This document shows positions 37,027-48,525 of a DNA stretch of 64,000 nucleotides, in pieces. Origin of the DNA: Marinobacter salexigens. Lineage in GTDB: Bacteria > Pseudomonadota > Gammaproteobacteria > Pseudomonadales > Oleiphilaceae. The notes beneath the pieces were generated by a model. It did no database searches. It was not told where the DNA came from and saw only the letters and a program-made list of their open reading frames with translations. The stretch is taken from assembly GCF_018860765.1 (NCBI RefSeq), contig NZ_JAHKPV010000019.1:124001-188000 (forward strand), in the 5' to 3' direction. The translations under genes were made by a program, and so were the position numbers. Positions within the stretch are counted from its first letter, which is position 1; each line of letters opens with the position of its first letter.

Positions 37027-37065
37027 AAAAAAGCCGAAGTGATGGGGAATCGCTCCGGCTTTTTT
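37027..37065. terminator. Bidirectional terminator (DUF2892 / merR)
   Basis: AAAAAAGCCG (37027-37036) pairs with CGGCTTTTTT (37056-37065), extended by a further imperfect stem. T-runs occur on both strands between convergent stop codons. Confidence 0.88.
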
Positions 37066-37080
37066 ATAGCAGTACGCAGC

Positions 37081-37446
37081 TTATTTGGCGGGTGCGTTGA
37101 GCACTTCCAACACCTCTTCCAGCTCGGTAATCATTTGCCGGATCAACTGCTTATAGTGCGTGGTATCGTCTTTTACTTCATGACTGCTGAGTTTTTGCTT
37201 GGCACCACCAATGGTATACCCCTGCTCGTAAAGCAGGCTGCGTATCTGGCGGATGGTAATCACATCGGCTCGCTGATAATACCGGCGATTACCCCGGCGC
37301 TTGACCGGTGACAGCTGAGGAAACTCTTGCTCCCAATAGCGCAATACATGTGCTTTTACTGCACACAGGTCCGCTACCTCACCAATCGTGAAGTAGCGCT
37401 TCCCTGGTATCGCGGGGAGTTCATTGTTATGACTGGGTTCCAACAT
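37081..37446 (-). CDS. MerR-family regulator downstream of ihfA
   Basis: A 121-residue protein with an N-terminal MerR winged helix ([32 protein letters not shown], then [13 protein letters not shown]) and a short helical tail. No effector-binding or metal-binding cysteine domain follows. The gene overlaps ihfA by 20 bp and ends the translation operon. The same gene follows ihfA in Pseudomonas-type genomes (from memory); its targets are not known to me. Confidence 0.88.
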   Translation of the reverse strand: MLEPSHNNELPAIPGKRYFTIGEVADLCAVKAHVLRYWEQEFPQLSPVKRRGNRRYYQRADVITIRQIRSLLYEQGYTIGGAKQKLSSHEVKDDTTHYKQLIRQMITELEEVLEVLNAPAK

Positions 37447-37729
37447 ACGCTTCTACTTTCTGTTTCAGTTTCTGGCCCGGACGAAACGTAACGACACGTC
37501 GTGCGCTTATCGGAATTTCTTCACCCGTTTTTGGGTTTCGGCCAGGACGTTGTTTTTTATCCCGCAGATCGAAATTACCAAAACCCGAGAGTTTTACCTG
37601 CTCGTTGTGGCTGAGTGCGCCTCTGATCTCATCGAAAAAAGCTTCCACCATTTCCTTGGCTTCGCGTTTGTTCAGGCCCAATTCCTCGTACAAGCGCTCT
37701 GCCATTTCCGCTTTCGTCAAAGCCGACAT
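37427..37729 (-). CDS. ihfA: Integration host factor subunit alpha
   Basis: A 100-residue DNA-bending protein; with IhfB it forms IHF, which bends DNA sharply at specific sites in recombination, replication and sigma-54 transcription. The hallmark beta-arm [20 protein letters not shown] (63-82) is intact, as is [12 protein letters not shown]. It starts 3 bp after the pheT stop, the usual pheT-ihfA linkage. Confidence 0.97.
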   Translation of the reverse strand: MSALTKAEMAERLYEELGLNKREAKEMVEAFFDEIRGALSHNEQVKLSGFGNFDLRDKKQRPGRNPKTGEEIPISARRVVTFRPGQKLKQKVEAYVGTQS

Positions 37730-37732
37730 GTC

Positions 37733-40105
37733 TCAACTCCTCAGTGTTGCTCCCAACTCTTCTTTCAGTGCCTCGATGACACCGTTAAAGAGCGAATGCA
37801 CTTCATCTTCATTCAACGTGCGTTCAGGATGCTGCCAGAACAGACTTAATGCCAGACTCCGGTTGCCCTCGCCTAGACTCTCTCCCTCGTAGACATCAAA
37901 CGCACGCAACGCTGTCAGCTGCTCGCCTGCGTGTTTTCGTGTTACACGCTCTACGTCGGCAAACGCGACATCACCACCGATAATGATCGCCAAATCCCGC
38001 CGAACTTCAGGAAATTTCGAAATTTCTTTGAAATTAGGCACATATCCGGTAATGATCGAATTCAAGGATAGCTCAAACATCAGAATGGTGCCATTAAGTT
38101 CAAGATTTTTCTGAACCTGTGGGTGCAGTGTGCCCAACCACCCTACATGTTCGCCATCCCGAAGAAGCTCAGCCGTTTGTCCCGGGTGTAAAGCCGGGTG
38201 CTGACTGGCGATAAAATCGATTTGCACGCCAAGCAAACTAAAAAGACCTTCCAATTCACCTTTTACATCAAAAAAATCGGCAGTTCTGCGACCGTTCACC
38301 CAATTTTCAGGGTATTGGTTGCCGACTACCACACCTGCCAACATCTGCTGCTGATCAATACGCTGATCATCCTGCAAAAAACGCAAACCCGTCTCAAATA
38401 GGCGGATGCGTGGTTGCTGACGGTTTTGGTTGTGAGCAACCGTTTTCAGCAAGCCGCTCCAAAGGCTTGTGCGCATCACAGACAAATCTGACGAAATAGG
38501 GTTCGCCAATGCTATGCCTTCACGCTCCGGATCCACTTGCGTCTGTACCTTAGGATCAACAAAGCTGTAGGTGACCGCTTCCTGATAGCCATGGGAGACA
38601 AAATAATTTTGAATGGCCGATACGGGGCGAGTTGCTTCCTCGTTTACCCGCAACCCAAGCGAGCCTGTAGGCTCTGTGACAGGGAGGTTGTTATAGCCAT
38701 AGATACGGCCGACTTCTTCAATTAGGTCTTCTTCGATGGAAATGTCTGGGCGGAAGCTGGGCACCTGAATTCGCCAGCCATCTTTCAGAAGCTTATCAAC
38801 ACGCAAACCTAGTCGGGTGAGAATCTCTTCCACCGTGGTGCGGTTTATTTCCAGACCTAGAACATCCGAGAGACGCCTTGATCGCAGATCAATTTGGTGT
38901 TGTTTCGGCAGATTGTCGGCACTGGCAACTTCGACAATTTCACCGGGCTCTCCACCCACGATATCCATGAGAAGCCGGGTTGCCCTCTCCATGGCTTCAC
39001 GGGCGAGCTCATAGTCCACACCACGCTCAAATCGGTGTGAAGCATCTGTATGCAAGCCATAGTGGCGAGCCTTGCCAGCAAGGGTAATCGGGTCGAAATA
39101 GGCAGATTCAAGCACCAGATCACGGGTTTTCGGGCTCACACCTGAATGCTCACCACCCATAACACCAGCAATGGCAATGGGCTTTTCGTGATCAGCAATT
39201 ACCAGCGTCTGATCGGTCAATTCCACTTCCTGTCCGTCCAACAACACCAGCTTTTCAGCGGGGCGTGCCATGCGCACAACAATACCCGTGCTGATCTGAT
39301 CGCGATCAAACGCGTGCATTGGCTGGCCTTGTTCGAGCATCACATAGTTGGTTACATCCACAGCTGCATCAATCGAACGTACGCCGGAACGGCGAAGCTT
39401 TTCCTGCATCCACAAAGGTGTTTCAGCCTGAAGATTAACGTTGCGAAGAATTCGGCCCAGATACCGGGGGCAGCCTTCAGGCGCATCCACACGAATATCC
39501 GGCACTTCCGAGTGTACAGCTTCAACCGGCTCAATCTGCGGCGCTTCCGGAACCAAACTATTCAGCACAGATACTTCGCGGGCAATGCCTTTAATGGAGA
39601 GGCAATCGCTGCGGTTAGGCGTCAGGTCTACGTCGATGGCTATGTCGTTCAACTTGAGATAGTTGCCCAGTTCTGTGCCAACCGGCGCGTCAGAAGGTAG
39701 CTCCATCAGGCCTTCATGACTATCAGACAAGCCCACTTCAGACTCGGAGCACAGCATGCCTTCAGAAGGCTGGCCGCGCAGTTTAGCTTTCCGAATTTTG
39801 AAATCACCGGGCAATACAGCACCAACCACAGCAAACGGAACTTTCAAGCCTTGGCGCACATTAGGTGCACCACAGACAACCTGAACCACTTTGTTGCCGT
39901 CACTAACCTGACACACCCGCAACTTATCGGCGTCTGGGTGGGGCTCAACAGACTGAACCTCGCCAACCACAACGCCTTGAAACTTACCGGCCACAGGCTC
40001 AAAGCCGTCGACTTCCAGCCCTGCCATTGTAATTTGATCCATCAACTCCTGAGAGCTGATTTCCGGGTTTACCCACTCGCGCAGCCACTGCTCACTGAAT
40101 TTCAT
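37733..40105 (-). CDS. pheT: Phenylalanine-tRNA ligase beta subunit
   Basis: A 790-residue subunit of full family length. Domains in order: tRNA-binding OB fold (about 40-150), B3/B4 editing domain (about 205-380), B5 (about 400-475), core-like domain (about 480-680) and C-terminal anticodon-binding FDX-ACB (about 695-790, KFPEVRRDLAIII). With PheS it forms the heterotetramer charging tRNA-Phe. It lies 60 bp after pheS. Confidence 0.97.
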   Translation of the reverse strand: MKFSEQWLREWVNPEISSQELMDQITMAGLEVDGFEPVAGKFQGVVVGEVQSVEPHPDADKLRVCQVSDGNKVVQVVCGAPNVRQGLKVPFAVVGAVLPGDFKIRKAKLRGQPSEGMLCSESEVGLSDSHEGLMELPSDAPVGTELGNYLKLNDIAIDVDLTPNRSDCLSIKGIAREVSVLNSLVPEAPQIEPVEAVHSEVPDIRVDAPEGCPRYLGRILRNVNLQAETPLWMQEKLRRSGVRSIDAAVDVTNYVMLEQGQPMHAFDRDQISTGIVVRMARPAEKLVLLDGQEVELTDQTLVIADHEKPIAIAGVMGGEHSGVSPKTRDLVLESAYFDPITLAGKARHYGLHTDASHRFERGVDYELAREAMERATRLLMDIVGGEPGEIVEVASADNLPKQHQIDLRSRRLSDVLGLEINRTTVEEILTRLGLRVDKLLKDGWRIQVPSFRPDISIEEDLIEEVGRIYGYNNLPVTEPTGSLGLRVNEEATRPVSAIQNYFVSHGYQEAVTYSFVDPKVQTQVDPEREGIALANPISSDLSVMRTSLWSGLLKTVAHNQNRQQPRIRLFETGLRFLQDDQRIDQQQMLAGVVVGNQYPENWVNGRRTADFFDVKGELEGLFSLLGVQIDFIASQHPALHPGQTAELLRDGEHVGWLGTLHPQVQKNLELNGTILMFELSLNSIITGYVPNFKEISKFPEVRRDLAIIIGGDVAFADVERVTRKHAGEQLTALRAFDVYEGESLGEGNRSLALSLFWQHPERTLNEDEVHSLFNGVIEALKEELGATLRS

Positions 40106-40165
40106 GGTTATTGCCTTGTCCTGATGCGGTTTTGACTATTGGTTCGGATGCCGTATAACGTCGAA

Positions 40166-41323
<1,158 letters not shown>

Positions 41324-41677
41324 TCAAAGAGACGCTTTAGCCTTCTCAACAACAGCGGCAAACGCCTGCTGTTCGTTCATGGCCAGATCAGCCAGAACCT
41401 TACGGTCGATTTCAACGTTTGCCTTTTTCAGGCCAGCAATCAAGCGGCTGTAAGACAAGCCATTGGCCCGGGCGCCAGCGTTAATACGAGCGATCCACAA
41501 TGCACGGAAGGCACGCTTGCGGTTACGACGGTCGCGATATGCGTATTGACCGGCTTTGATAACCGCTTGCTTGGCAACGCGGAATACACGGCTACGAGCT
41601 CCGTAGTAACCCTTGGCCTGCTTTAAAATCTTCTTATGACGACGACGTGCGACCACGCCACGTTTAACACGAGCCAT
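41324..41677 (-). CDS. rplT: 50S ribosomal protein L20
   Basis: A 117-residue, strongly basic ribosomal protein with the classic N-terminus [20 protein letters not shown] and [26 protein letters not shown] core. It is essential for early 50S assembly, and in E. coli it also represses rpmI-rplT translation by binding their mRNA. It follows rpmI by 45 bp. Full length, no anomaly. Confidence 0.98.
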   Translation of the reverse strand: MARVKRGVVARRRHKKILKQAKGYYGARSRVFRVAKQAVIKAGQYAYRDRRNRKRAFRALWIARINAGARANGLSYSRLIAGLKKANVEIDRKVLADLAMNEQQAFAAVVEKAKASL

Positions 41678-41722
41678 ACTATAATCCTTCTACCTTAAAA
41701 CCGTTGTGAGTGTATTGCTAGG

Positions 41723-41914
41723 TTATTGACCGAGCATACGCTTTACGGATGCCACATCAGATTTGGCAACCAATGAAGTACCACGCAGCTGACGCTTACG
41801 CTTTGGGGTCTTCTTGGTCAGGATGTGACTGGTGAAGGCTGACTTGTGCTTGAAGCCGGAAGCAGTTTTTTTGAACCGCTTGGCCGCTCCACTCTTCGTT
41901 TTCATTTTAGACAT
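41723..41914 (-). CDS. rpmI: 50S ribosomal protein L35
   Basis: A 63-residue basic protein with the L35 pattern [20 protein letters not shown] and [16 protein letters not shown]. It is a structural component of the large subunit. A hairpin lies in the 102-bp gap before it (41974-41997), where translational control by L20 would be expected. Confidence 0.98.
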   Translation of the reverse strand: MSKMKTKSGAAKRFKKTASGFKHKSAFTSHILTKKTPKRKRQLRGTSLVAKSDVASVKRMLGQ

Positions 41915-41969
41915 TTTTTAAAACTCCGCATTCTGTTTTTTTAACTACATAAATGGGAACCTGAACGAC

Positions 41970-41997
41970 AAAACCCCCGCCTATGCTACGGCAGGGG
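41970..41997 (-). promoter_or_regulatory. Hairpin in the infC-rpmI gap
   Basis: CCCCCGCC (41974-41981) pairs with GGCAGGGG (41990-41997) with one mismatch; on the minus strand a short GTTTTG follows. It could be a weak attenuator or part of an L20-responsive leader. It is 20 bases after infC ends. Confidence 0.5.
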
Positions 41998-42016
41998 ATT
42001 CATCATTGAATCAAGT

Positions 42017-42556
42017 TCACTTCTTTTTGCGGGGAGCCACAATCATGGTCATTTGCCGGCCTTCCATTTTCGGCCGCATTTCGACCTGAGCCAGCGCCTC
42101 AATATCTGCTTCAATTCGTTCCATGAGTTTCATACCAATTTCTTGGTGTGCCATCTCACGGCCACGGAAGCGGATAGTGATTTTGCCGCGGTCCCCGCCT
42201 TCAAGGAAACGTACCAGGTTGCGTAGTTTTACCTGATAATCCCCTTCTTCAGTTCCTGGTCGGAACTTAAGCTCTTTGACTTGCGTCTGTTTTTGCTTTT
42301 TCTTGGCAGCAGCCTTCGCCTTTTTCTCGTCGAAGACCTTTTTGCCATAGTCCATTATTTTACAGACGATCGGATCGGAATCTGTAACCTGTACCAGATC
42401 CAGAGTCGCCTCCTCTGCCATTCTGAGGGCTTCTGCGATCGGAACTACCCCTACCTGAGTGCCTTCGGCATCAATCAGGCGGACTTCAGTTGCATCAATA
42501 TTCTCATTGATCGGCGCCTTTGGAGTACGCCCACCCCGATTCGTTCGCTGTTTAAT
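42017..42556 (-). CDS. infC: Translation initiation factor IF-3 (AUU start)
   Basis: 179 residues if translation begins at ATT 42556, giving [20 protein letters not shown], the standard IF-3 N-terminus; GGAG lies eight bases upstream, inside the last thrS codons. The first in-frame ATG (42421) would delete the first 45 residues. The rare AUU start is the known device by which IF-3 represses its own synthesis. N-domain (about 10-80), lysine-rich linker ([19 protein letters not shown]) and C-domain are all present. The start lies 2 bases after the thrS stop. Confidence 0.96.
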   Translation of the reverse strand: MKQRTNRGGRTPKAPINENIDATEVRLIDAEGTQVGVVPIAEALRMAEEATLDLVQVTDSDPIVCKIMDYGKKVFDEKKAKAAAKKKQKQTQVKELKFRPGTEEGDYQVKLRNLVRFLEGGDRGKITIRFRGREMAHQEIGMKLMERIEADIEALAQVEMRPKMEGRQMTMIVAPRKKK

Positions 42557-42558
42557 AG

Positions 42559-44484
42559 TTAAATCTCCGTCTTGATTCTGCCCTTGCGCTCAACATCTTC
42601 TTTCAGAAGTTGTTCAAACGCTTCGAGCGATAGAGTTCCCAAATCTTCACCTTTGCGGGTTCTCACCGCAACGGCGTTGTTCTCGACCTCTTTATCACCG
42701 ACAACGGCAAGAAAGGGAACTTTGTTAATAGTATGCTCGCGGATTTTAAAGCCGATCTTCTCGTTTCTCAAGTCAGCATTAACCCTAAAACCTAAAGAAT
42801 CCAACTTTTTCGCGAGATTCTGACAATAATCACGCTGATTATCGGTGATATTGAGAATTGCGATCTGAGTCGGGGCAAGCCATGCAGGGAAAGCGCCCTC
42901 GTACTCTTCAATCAATATGCCAATAAACCGCTCGAAAGACCCGAGTACGGCGCGATGTAGCATAACCGGTGTTTTACGCTCGGAATTATCAGCAACATAC
43001 TGGGCGCCCAGACGACCAGGCATCGAAAAATCTACCTGAATAGTGCCACACTGCCACACCCTTCCGATACTGTCCTTGAGCGAAAATTCAATTTTCGGTC
43101 CATAAAACGCGCCTTCGCCCGGCAATAGTTCCCAATCTACACCTTCACGATTCAGCGCTTCTTCCAAAGCAGCTTCTGCTTTATCCCATACCTCGTCTGA
43201 ACCTACACGTTTTTCCGGGCGAGTGGATAGCTTGTACAAAATTTGATCAAACCCAAAATCTTCATAAACTTCGTGGAGAAGCTCGATGAACTTTGAAACT
43301 TCCGGCTGAACAGCGTCTTCTTCACAGAAAATATGGGCATCATCTTGGGTAAACCCACGCACTCGCATCAAACCGTGCAAGGCGCCAGATGCTTCATTGC
43401 GGTGGCAAGAGCCAAACTCCGCAAGGCGCAGAGGTAGATCCTTATAGCTTTTCAGCCCCTGATTAAACACTTGGATATGACAAGGGCAGTTCATCGGCTT
43501 AATAGCAAAATCGTGCTTTTCGGATTCCGTGGTAAACATATCATCACGGAACTTGTCCCAATGGCCGGATTTCTCCCACAGGCTGCGGGATACCACCTGC
43601 GGCGTTTTGATTTCCTTGTACCCGTGACGGTGCAGCATGTCGCGCATATACTGCTCAATTTGCTGATAGACAGTCCAACCATCAGGATGCCAAAAAACCA
43701 TGCCTGGGGACTCTTCCTGCATGTGGAAAAGGTCTAGTTTTTTCCCGAGTTTCCGGTGGTCACGCTTTTCTGCTTCTTCCAAGCGGTGCAAGTAGGCCTT
43801 GAGGTCTTTTTTGTTGCCCCAGGCGGTGCCATAAACCCGCTGTAACTGCTCATTACTGGTATCGCCGCGCCAGAATGCGCCGGAAACCTTAGTTAGCTTG
43901 AATGCTTTTAGCTTGCCGGTACTGGGCACATGAGGGCCACGGCAAAGATCGATAAAATCGCCCTGACGGTAGAAAGACAGATCTTCATCGCCCGGAATAT
44001 CTTCGATAATGCGAACTTTGTATTCCTCACCCATCTCGTCAAAAAGCTTTATCGCTTCGCTGCGGGAAAGCACCGAACGGGATACGGGGATATCCTGCTT
44101 TGCGAGCTCTTCCATACGCTTTTCAATTCGGGCCAAATCCTCATTGGTAAAAGGCCGGTCAAATTTGAAATCGTAGTAAAACCCGTTATCAATAACTGGA
44201 CCGATGGTCACCTGAGCAGCAGGGAACAGCTCTTTGACTGCCATGGCCAACAGGTGGGCCGTTGAGTGGCGAATAACGTCGACACCGTCTTCATCACGCT
44301 CCGTGATAATAGCCAGCTCGGCATCTTGCTCAATCCTGTAGCTGGTATCTACAAGCGTACCATCCACTTTTCCGGCAAGAGCTGCTTTGGCAAGGCCAGC
44401 ACCAATATCGGCGGCAACATCATGAACGGTAACGGATTCTGCGAAACTACGGTGACTGCCATCCGGCAGAGTTATGACGGGCAT
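42559..44484 (-). CDS. thrS: Threonine-tRNA ligase
   Basis: A 641-residue class II synthetase of normal length. TGS domain (1-62), editing domain with [13 protein letters not shown] (about 73-85), catalytic core with the zinc cysteine in [12 protein letters not shown] and [15 protein letters not shown], and the C-terminal anticodon-binding domain. It charges tRNA-Thr and removes mischarged serine. It opens the translation operon; the 171 bp upstream hold its promoter and the terminator of the previous gene. Confidence 0.98.
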   Translation of the reverse strand: MPVITLPDGSHRSFAESVTVHDVAADIGAGLAKAALAGKVDGTLVDTSYRIEQDAELAIITERDEDGVDVIRHSTAHLLAMAVKELFPAAQVTIGPVIDNGFYYDFKFDRPFTNEDLARIEKRMEELAKQDIPVSRSVLSRSEAIKLFDEMGEEYKVRIIEDIPGDEDLSFYRQGDFIDLCRGPHVPSTGKLKAFKLTKVSGAFWRGDTSNEQLQRVYGTAWGNKKDLKAYLHRLEEAEKRDHRKLGKKLDLFHMQEESPGMVFWHPDGWTVYQQIEQYMRDMLHRHGYKEIKTPQVVSRSLWEKSGHWDKFRDDMFTTESEKHDFAIKPMNCPCHIQVFNQGLKSYKDLPLRLAEFGSCHRNEASGALHGLMRVRGFTQDDAHIFCEEDAVQPEVSKFIELLHEVYEDFGFDQILYKLSTRPEKRVGSDEVWDKAEAALEEALNREGVDWELLPGEGAFYGPKIEFSLKDSIGRVWQCGTIQVDFSMPGRLGAQYVADNSERKTPVMLHRAVLGSFERFIGILIEEYEGAFPAWLAPTQIAILNITDNQRDYCQNLAKKLDSLGFRVNADLRNEKIGFKIREHTINKVPFLAVVGDKEVENNAVAVRTRKGEDLGTLSLEAFEQLLKEDVERKGRIKTEI

Positions 44485-44586
44485 GAAAGACTCCTGATTG
44501 ATTACTCAGCGGTGATCTATACGAGAGATCACATGGTGACGGCATTCCGCGATACAAACCGCGAGCCGTTTCGAGGCGCAGTTTAA

Positions 44587-44620
44587 CAGAAAAAACCCCG
44601 GCAGGTTAATGCCGGGGTTT
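44587..44620 (-). terminator. Terminator of the TAXI-TRAP operon
   Basis: AAACCCCGGCA (44593-44603) pairs perfectly with TGCCGGGGTTT (44610-44620), loop GGTTAA. On the minus strand it ends in TTTTTTCTG. Confidence 0.9.
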
Positions 44621-44655
44621 GTTTAGAGCCTTACTTAGCAATTTACATATTTTGC

Positions 44656-47268
44656 CTACCGGTTATCGGGAACAAAAGCTGGCCGCTCCCCCTCACCGGC
44701 CCTGCGCCGCAACTGCAAAAAAGCCAGAGTCCCAAGTAGGAGAAGTGCGGGAATGAACATCAGCTCTTTCGGGGGGCGCGGATTTGCCACTTGCACGGTA
44801 TCAATAGTCCAACCAAAGCTAAGCCCGGCCTTTTCCGCATCGCTACCGAAATTAACAAACTCTACGTTCATCACTTCACCAGCCGTCGACACTTCCAATC
44901 CGGCGGCAGCCAATCGCTCCTCTGGTGTGTCTCCCTTCGGAAGCGGCAGTTTCATAAACTTAGAAACATCATCACCAGACAGCGACATGCCCGAAGCCTG
45001 AAGGATAATGGGTTGATCTGCGGCAACCTCGTCAACATGCTGCATCAGTTCAGCACCGGGGCGTTCGTTAGTGGGAGGATAGATTTCATCCCACCAGAAA
45101 CCCGGGCGAAACAGGGTGAAAGTAATCAACAGGAGGCCGATGGTTTCCCACCAACGGGTTTTGGTAAACCAGAACCCCTGAGTAGCTGCAGAGAACACCA
45201 ACATTGCCGTGACCGCGCTGAATACGGTTACCAGCAAATCGAACCAGCCGGTCAAACCGATCAGCAACAACTGAGTATTGAAGATGAACATGAACGGCAA
45301 AATGGCGGTTCGAATGTCGTAGGTGAAGCCCTGAATACCCGTTCGTATCGGGTCTGCCCCCGAAATCGCTGCCGCTGCATAGGCGGCGAGCCCCACCGGC
45401 GGCGTGTCATCGGCGAGTATACCGAAGTAAAACACGAACAAGTGCACAGCAATTAGTGGAACCAGCAGACCGTTTTCTGCGCCCAAGGTAACGATAACCG
45501 GCGCCATCAAGGTGGAGACCACGATGTAGTTGGCGGTGGTGGGTAGGCCCATTCCGAGTATCAGGCTAATAAGGGCCGTGAAGGCCAACATCAGCAGCAG
45601 ATTACCACCGGAGATGAACTCCACGAACTGCGTCATCACCAGCCCTATGCCGGTTAGCGTGACGGTGCCGACCACAATACCTGCAGTCGCCGTCGCTACA
45701 CCGATACCCACCATGTTGCGGGCGCCGGTAACGAGCGACAGCATCAGGTCTGAACTGCCCTGCTTCAGACCGTCCAGATAATTACCGCTATCTTTAAAGA
45801 AGGCTTTAAGCGGACGCTGGGTGATGATGATAAACACCATAAACACGGTAGCCCAGAAAGCCGACAGCTGCGGCGAAAAACGCTCCACGGTCAGGCACCA
45901 AACCAGCACGACCACGGGCAACAGGAAATACAGCCCGGTCTTTACCGTTGGCCCCACTGGTGGCAACTTATCCATAAGTGAGTCAGCCGCATCTTCCTCC
46001 AAATCGGGGAAACGTGAACCGTAGCCCACAAGGCCAACGTAGATCGCAACCAGTAGAGGCGCCAGTATCCACATGGCCGCGCTACCGAAAACATCCTTCA
46101 TCCAGCCGACACCGTAATAAACTGCCAGAGTCAAAATACTCAGCCCGAGCAACATCATCACCCAAACGAGCATGCGCTGAGCCAAAGTAGGTTTATTCAG
46201 GCGCTCAACGCCCTTCATGTTCATCTTGCAGGCTTCCAGATGAACAATGTAGATAAGCGCAACATAGGAAATCATCGCTGGCAAAATGGCATGCTTGATA
46301 ACTTCCAGATAAGAAATACCCACGTATTCAACCATCAGAAACGCTGCAGCGCCCATAATGGGAGGCGTCAGTTGGCCGTTGGTAGACGCCGCCACTTCCA
46401 CAGCACCGGCTTTCGTAGCAGGAAACCCGACCTTTTTCATGAGCGGGATAGTAAAGGTGCCCGTTGTCACCACGTTAGCGATAGACGAACCAGAAATTAC
46501 ACCACTAAGGCCACTGGCAACTACGGCTGCCTTGGCGGGGCCACCGCGCATGTGACCTAGCATGGCGTAGGCCACTTTAATAAAGTAGTTTCCGGCACCG
46601 GCACGTTCGAGTAAGGCGCCAAATAATACAAACAGGAAAACAAAACTGGTTGATACACCCAGAGCGACGCCGAAAACACCTTCCGTACCCAACCATTGGT
46701 GCGATGCCAACTTATTGAGGCTTGCCCCTTTGTGGGAGATCACATCTGGCATATAAGGTCCGGCCAGAGAGTAGATAATGAATACGCCTGCAACAATCGT
46801 GAGGGGTAGACCCAGCGCTCGACGTGTAGCCTCCAAAAGCAAAACAAGCCCCGCCATCGCGACCACTAGGTCTTGCATATTGGGAGAACCGGGACGGTTT
46901 GCCAACTGATCGTAGAAAACGTACAAATAGGAGGCGGTAAAAGCTGCCGCAAGTGCTAACAGCCAATCGTAAACGGGCACCTTGTTAACATGCCTACCCT
47001 TAATCATGGGGAACGCAGCAAAGGCCAGAAACGAGGCGAATGCGAGGTGAATAGAGCGCGACTCCGTAGAGTTAAGCACGCCAAATTCGAAAATATAAGG
47101 TAGTGGTGATGCTATCCAAAGCTGGAAAAGAGACCAGAGCAAAGGAACAACAAAAAGAATGATAGCCGCAGATCCGGTTGCAGCTCTTCCACCGGATTCG
47201 GTTTGAAGAAACTCCTCGACCTTCTGCTTATCGATGCTATCCCCGGCTTTCGGCTCGCCATTGGTCAT
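44656..47268 (-). CDS. TRAP transporter permease, 4TM/12TM fusion (TAXI type)
   Basis: An 870-residue membrane protein in which the small and large TRAP permease subunits are fused, the form that works with TAXI binding proteins. Hydrophobic helices run through most of the chain; GLSGVISGSSIANVVTTGTFTIPLMKK is a DctM hallmark. Residues about 740-840 are a soluble insert with a PDZ-like look (VMNVEFVNFGSDAEKAGLSFGW), matching the DUF3394 C-terminal region, before a final helix. It uses ion gradients for solute import. It follows the binding-protein gene by 85 bp. Substrate unknown; TAXI systems often carry glutamate or other carboxylates. Confidence 0.93.
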   Translation of the reverse strand: MTNGEPKAGDSIDKQKVEEFLQTESGGRAATGSAAIILFVVPLLWSLFQLWIASPLPYIFEFGVLNSTESRSIHLAFASFLAFAAFPMIKGRHVNKVPVYDWLLALAAAFTASYLYVFYDQLANRPGSPNMQDLVVAMAGLVLLLEATRRALGLPLTIVAGVFIIYSLAGPYMPDVISHKGASLNKLASHQWLGTEGVFGVALGVSTSFVFLFVLFGALLERAGAGNYFIKVAYAMLGHMRGGPAKAAVVASGLSGVISGSSIANVVTTGTFTIPLMKKVGFPATKAGAVEVAASTNGQLTPPIMGAAAFLMVEYVGISYLEVIKHAILPAMISYVALIYIVHLEACKMNMKGVERLNKPTLAQRMLVWVMMLLGLSILTLAVYYGVGWMKDVFGSAAMWILAPLLVAIYVGLVGYGSRFPDLEEDAADSLMDKLPPVGPTVKTGLYFLLPVVVLVWCLTVERFSPQLSAFWATVFMVFIIITQRPLKAFFKDSGNYLDGLKQGSSDLMLSLVTGARNMVGIGVATATAGIVVGTVTLTGIGLVMTQFVEFISGGNLLLMLAFTALISLILGMGLPTTANYIVVSTLMAPVIVTLGAENGLLVPLIAVHLFVFYFGILADDTPPVGLAAYAAAAISGADPIRTGIQGFTYDIRTAILPFMFIFNTQLLLIGLTGWFDLLVTVFSAVTAMLVFSAATQGFWFTKTRWWETIGLLLITFTLFRPGFWWDEIYPPTNERPGAELMQHVDEVAADQPIILQASGMSLSGDDVSKFMKLPLPKGDTPEERLAAAGLEVSTAGEVMNVEFVNFGSDAEKAGLSFGWTIDTVQVANPRPPKELMFIPALLLLGTLAFLQLRRRAGEGERPAFVPDNR

Positions 47269-47353
47269 AGCAGAATCCTGTTAGAGGGAAACGGTAGGTA
47301 AATTATAGCTGCGGGCGAGGTGCCCGCAGCCACTCCAACTGCTAGAGACCGAA

Positions 47354-48337
47354 TTAATCGATCAAACCAGCTTCTTTGTAGTACTTAGCTGCACCTGGGT
47401 GCAACGGCGCACTCAAAGCATCGGATACCATTTCTTCCTTCTTCAGGTTTGCGAAGGCTGGGTGCAAACGCTTGAAGCTGTCAAAGTTCTCAAACACCGC
47501 CTTAACCACTTCGTACACAACGTCTTCAGGTACGTCGGTAGACGATACAAACGTCGCGGCCACACCAAAGGTAGTTACGTCGTTGTCAGAGCCACGGTAC
47601 ATCCCACCTGGAATCACAGCTTTCCGGTAGTAAGGGTTGTCATCGATCAGTTTTTTGGCTGAGTCGTTGTACACGTTAACCAGAGTGCTGTCGCAGGATG
47701 TGGTCGCTTCTTTGATAGCACCGGAGGGGTGGCCAACAGTGTAGAAGAAGGCATCAATGTTGCCATCACACAGCGCCTGAGATTGCTCAGCAGCCTTTAG
47801 TTCGGCCGCCAAGGAGAACTTATCCATGGTCCAACCCATTTCGTCCATTAGCACTTCCGCTGTGGCACGCTGGCCAGAACCCGGGTTGCCTACCGAAACC
47901 CGCTTACCAGCGAGGTCTTCAAAGTTCTTGATGCCCGAGCCTTTGCTGGCCACTACGGTAAATGGCTCTGGGTGCAGGGAGAAGACCGCACGCAAATCTT
48001 TGTTTGGACCATCTTCTTTGAACTTACTGGTGCCGTTGTAGGCATGGTACTGCCAATCTGACTGGGCGACCGCGAGATCCAACTCGTTCTGGCTGATCGC
48101 ATTCAGGTTGTATACGGAACCGCCCGTACTCTCAACCGAGCAACGAATGCCGTGCTCTTTACGGTCCATATTCACCAAGCGACAAATAGCACCACCTGCA
48201 GGATAGTAAACACCGGTAACACCACCGGTTCCGATCGTAACAAAGCGTTGCTCTTGTGCGGAAACCGCAGTAGAGGCAGCACCCAAAGTAACAGCCGCAG
48301 CAACTGCAAATGCGGAGGCTTTAAGTTTCAGTGTCAT
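47354..48337 (-). CDS. TAXI-family TRAP solute-binding protein
   Basis: A 327-residue exported protein: signal peptide to about residue 27 ([13 protein letters not shown]), then the TAXI family opening [25 protein letters not shown]. Other landmarks are [27 protein letters not shown] and [17 protein letters not shown]. It captures solute in the periplasm for the fused TRAP permease downstream. Strong ribosome site AAGGAATG. It probably starts the operon, with the promoter in 48338-48475. Confidence 0.95.
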   Translation of the reverse strand: MTLKLKASAFAVAAAVTLGAASTAVSAQEQRFVTIGTGGVTGVYYPAGGAICRLVNMDRKEHGIRCSVESTGGSVYNLNAISQNELDLAVAQSDWQYHAYNGTSKFKEDGPNKDLRAVFSLHPEPFTVVASKGSGIKNFEDLAGKRVSVGNPGSGQRATAEVLMDEMGWTMDKFSLAAELKAAEQSQALCDGNIDAFFYTVGHPSGAIKEATTSCDSTLVNVYNDSAKKLIDDNPYYRKAVIPGGMYRGSDNDVTTFGVAATFVSSTDVPEDVVYEVVKAVFENFDSFKRLHPAFANLKKEEMVSDALSAPLHPGAAKYYKEAGLID

Positions 48338-48475
48338 GTAATCATTCCTTATTTTTAATCGTTGTAATCAACTGCCCGCCTGAGTACACGGGCAAGCATT
48401 GTGCTCACAATAGAACATAGACCACTTCACACCATAAATAAAGCTTGGATTAGCTCGCTAACCAGTTGAACAGAC

Positions 48476-48511
48476 AACAAAAAAGCCCGCTCAGTTGCGG
48501 GCTTTTTTGTT
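48476..48511. terminator. Terminator after the MMPL/RND operon
   Basis: A perfect 15-bp stem, AACAAAAAAGCCCGC with GCGGGCTTTTTTGTT, loop TCAGTT. T-runs on both strands; it lies 14 bases after the RND stop. Confidence 0.93.
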
Positions 48512-48525
48512 AGCGACTGCCAGTT

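Noticed and set aside
44791..45456. 221-codon plus-strand frame opposite the TRAP permease
   Set aside because: Shadow of a membrane-protein gene; composition rich in Arg/His/Ser without a domain.
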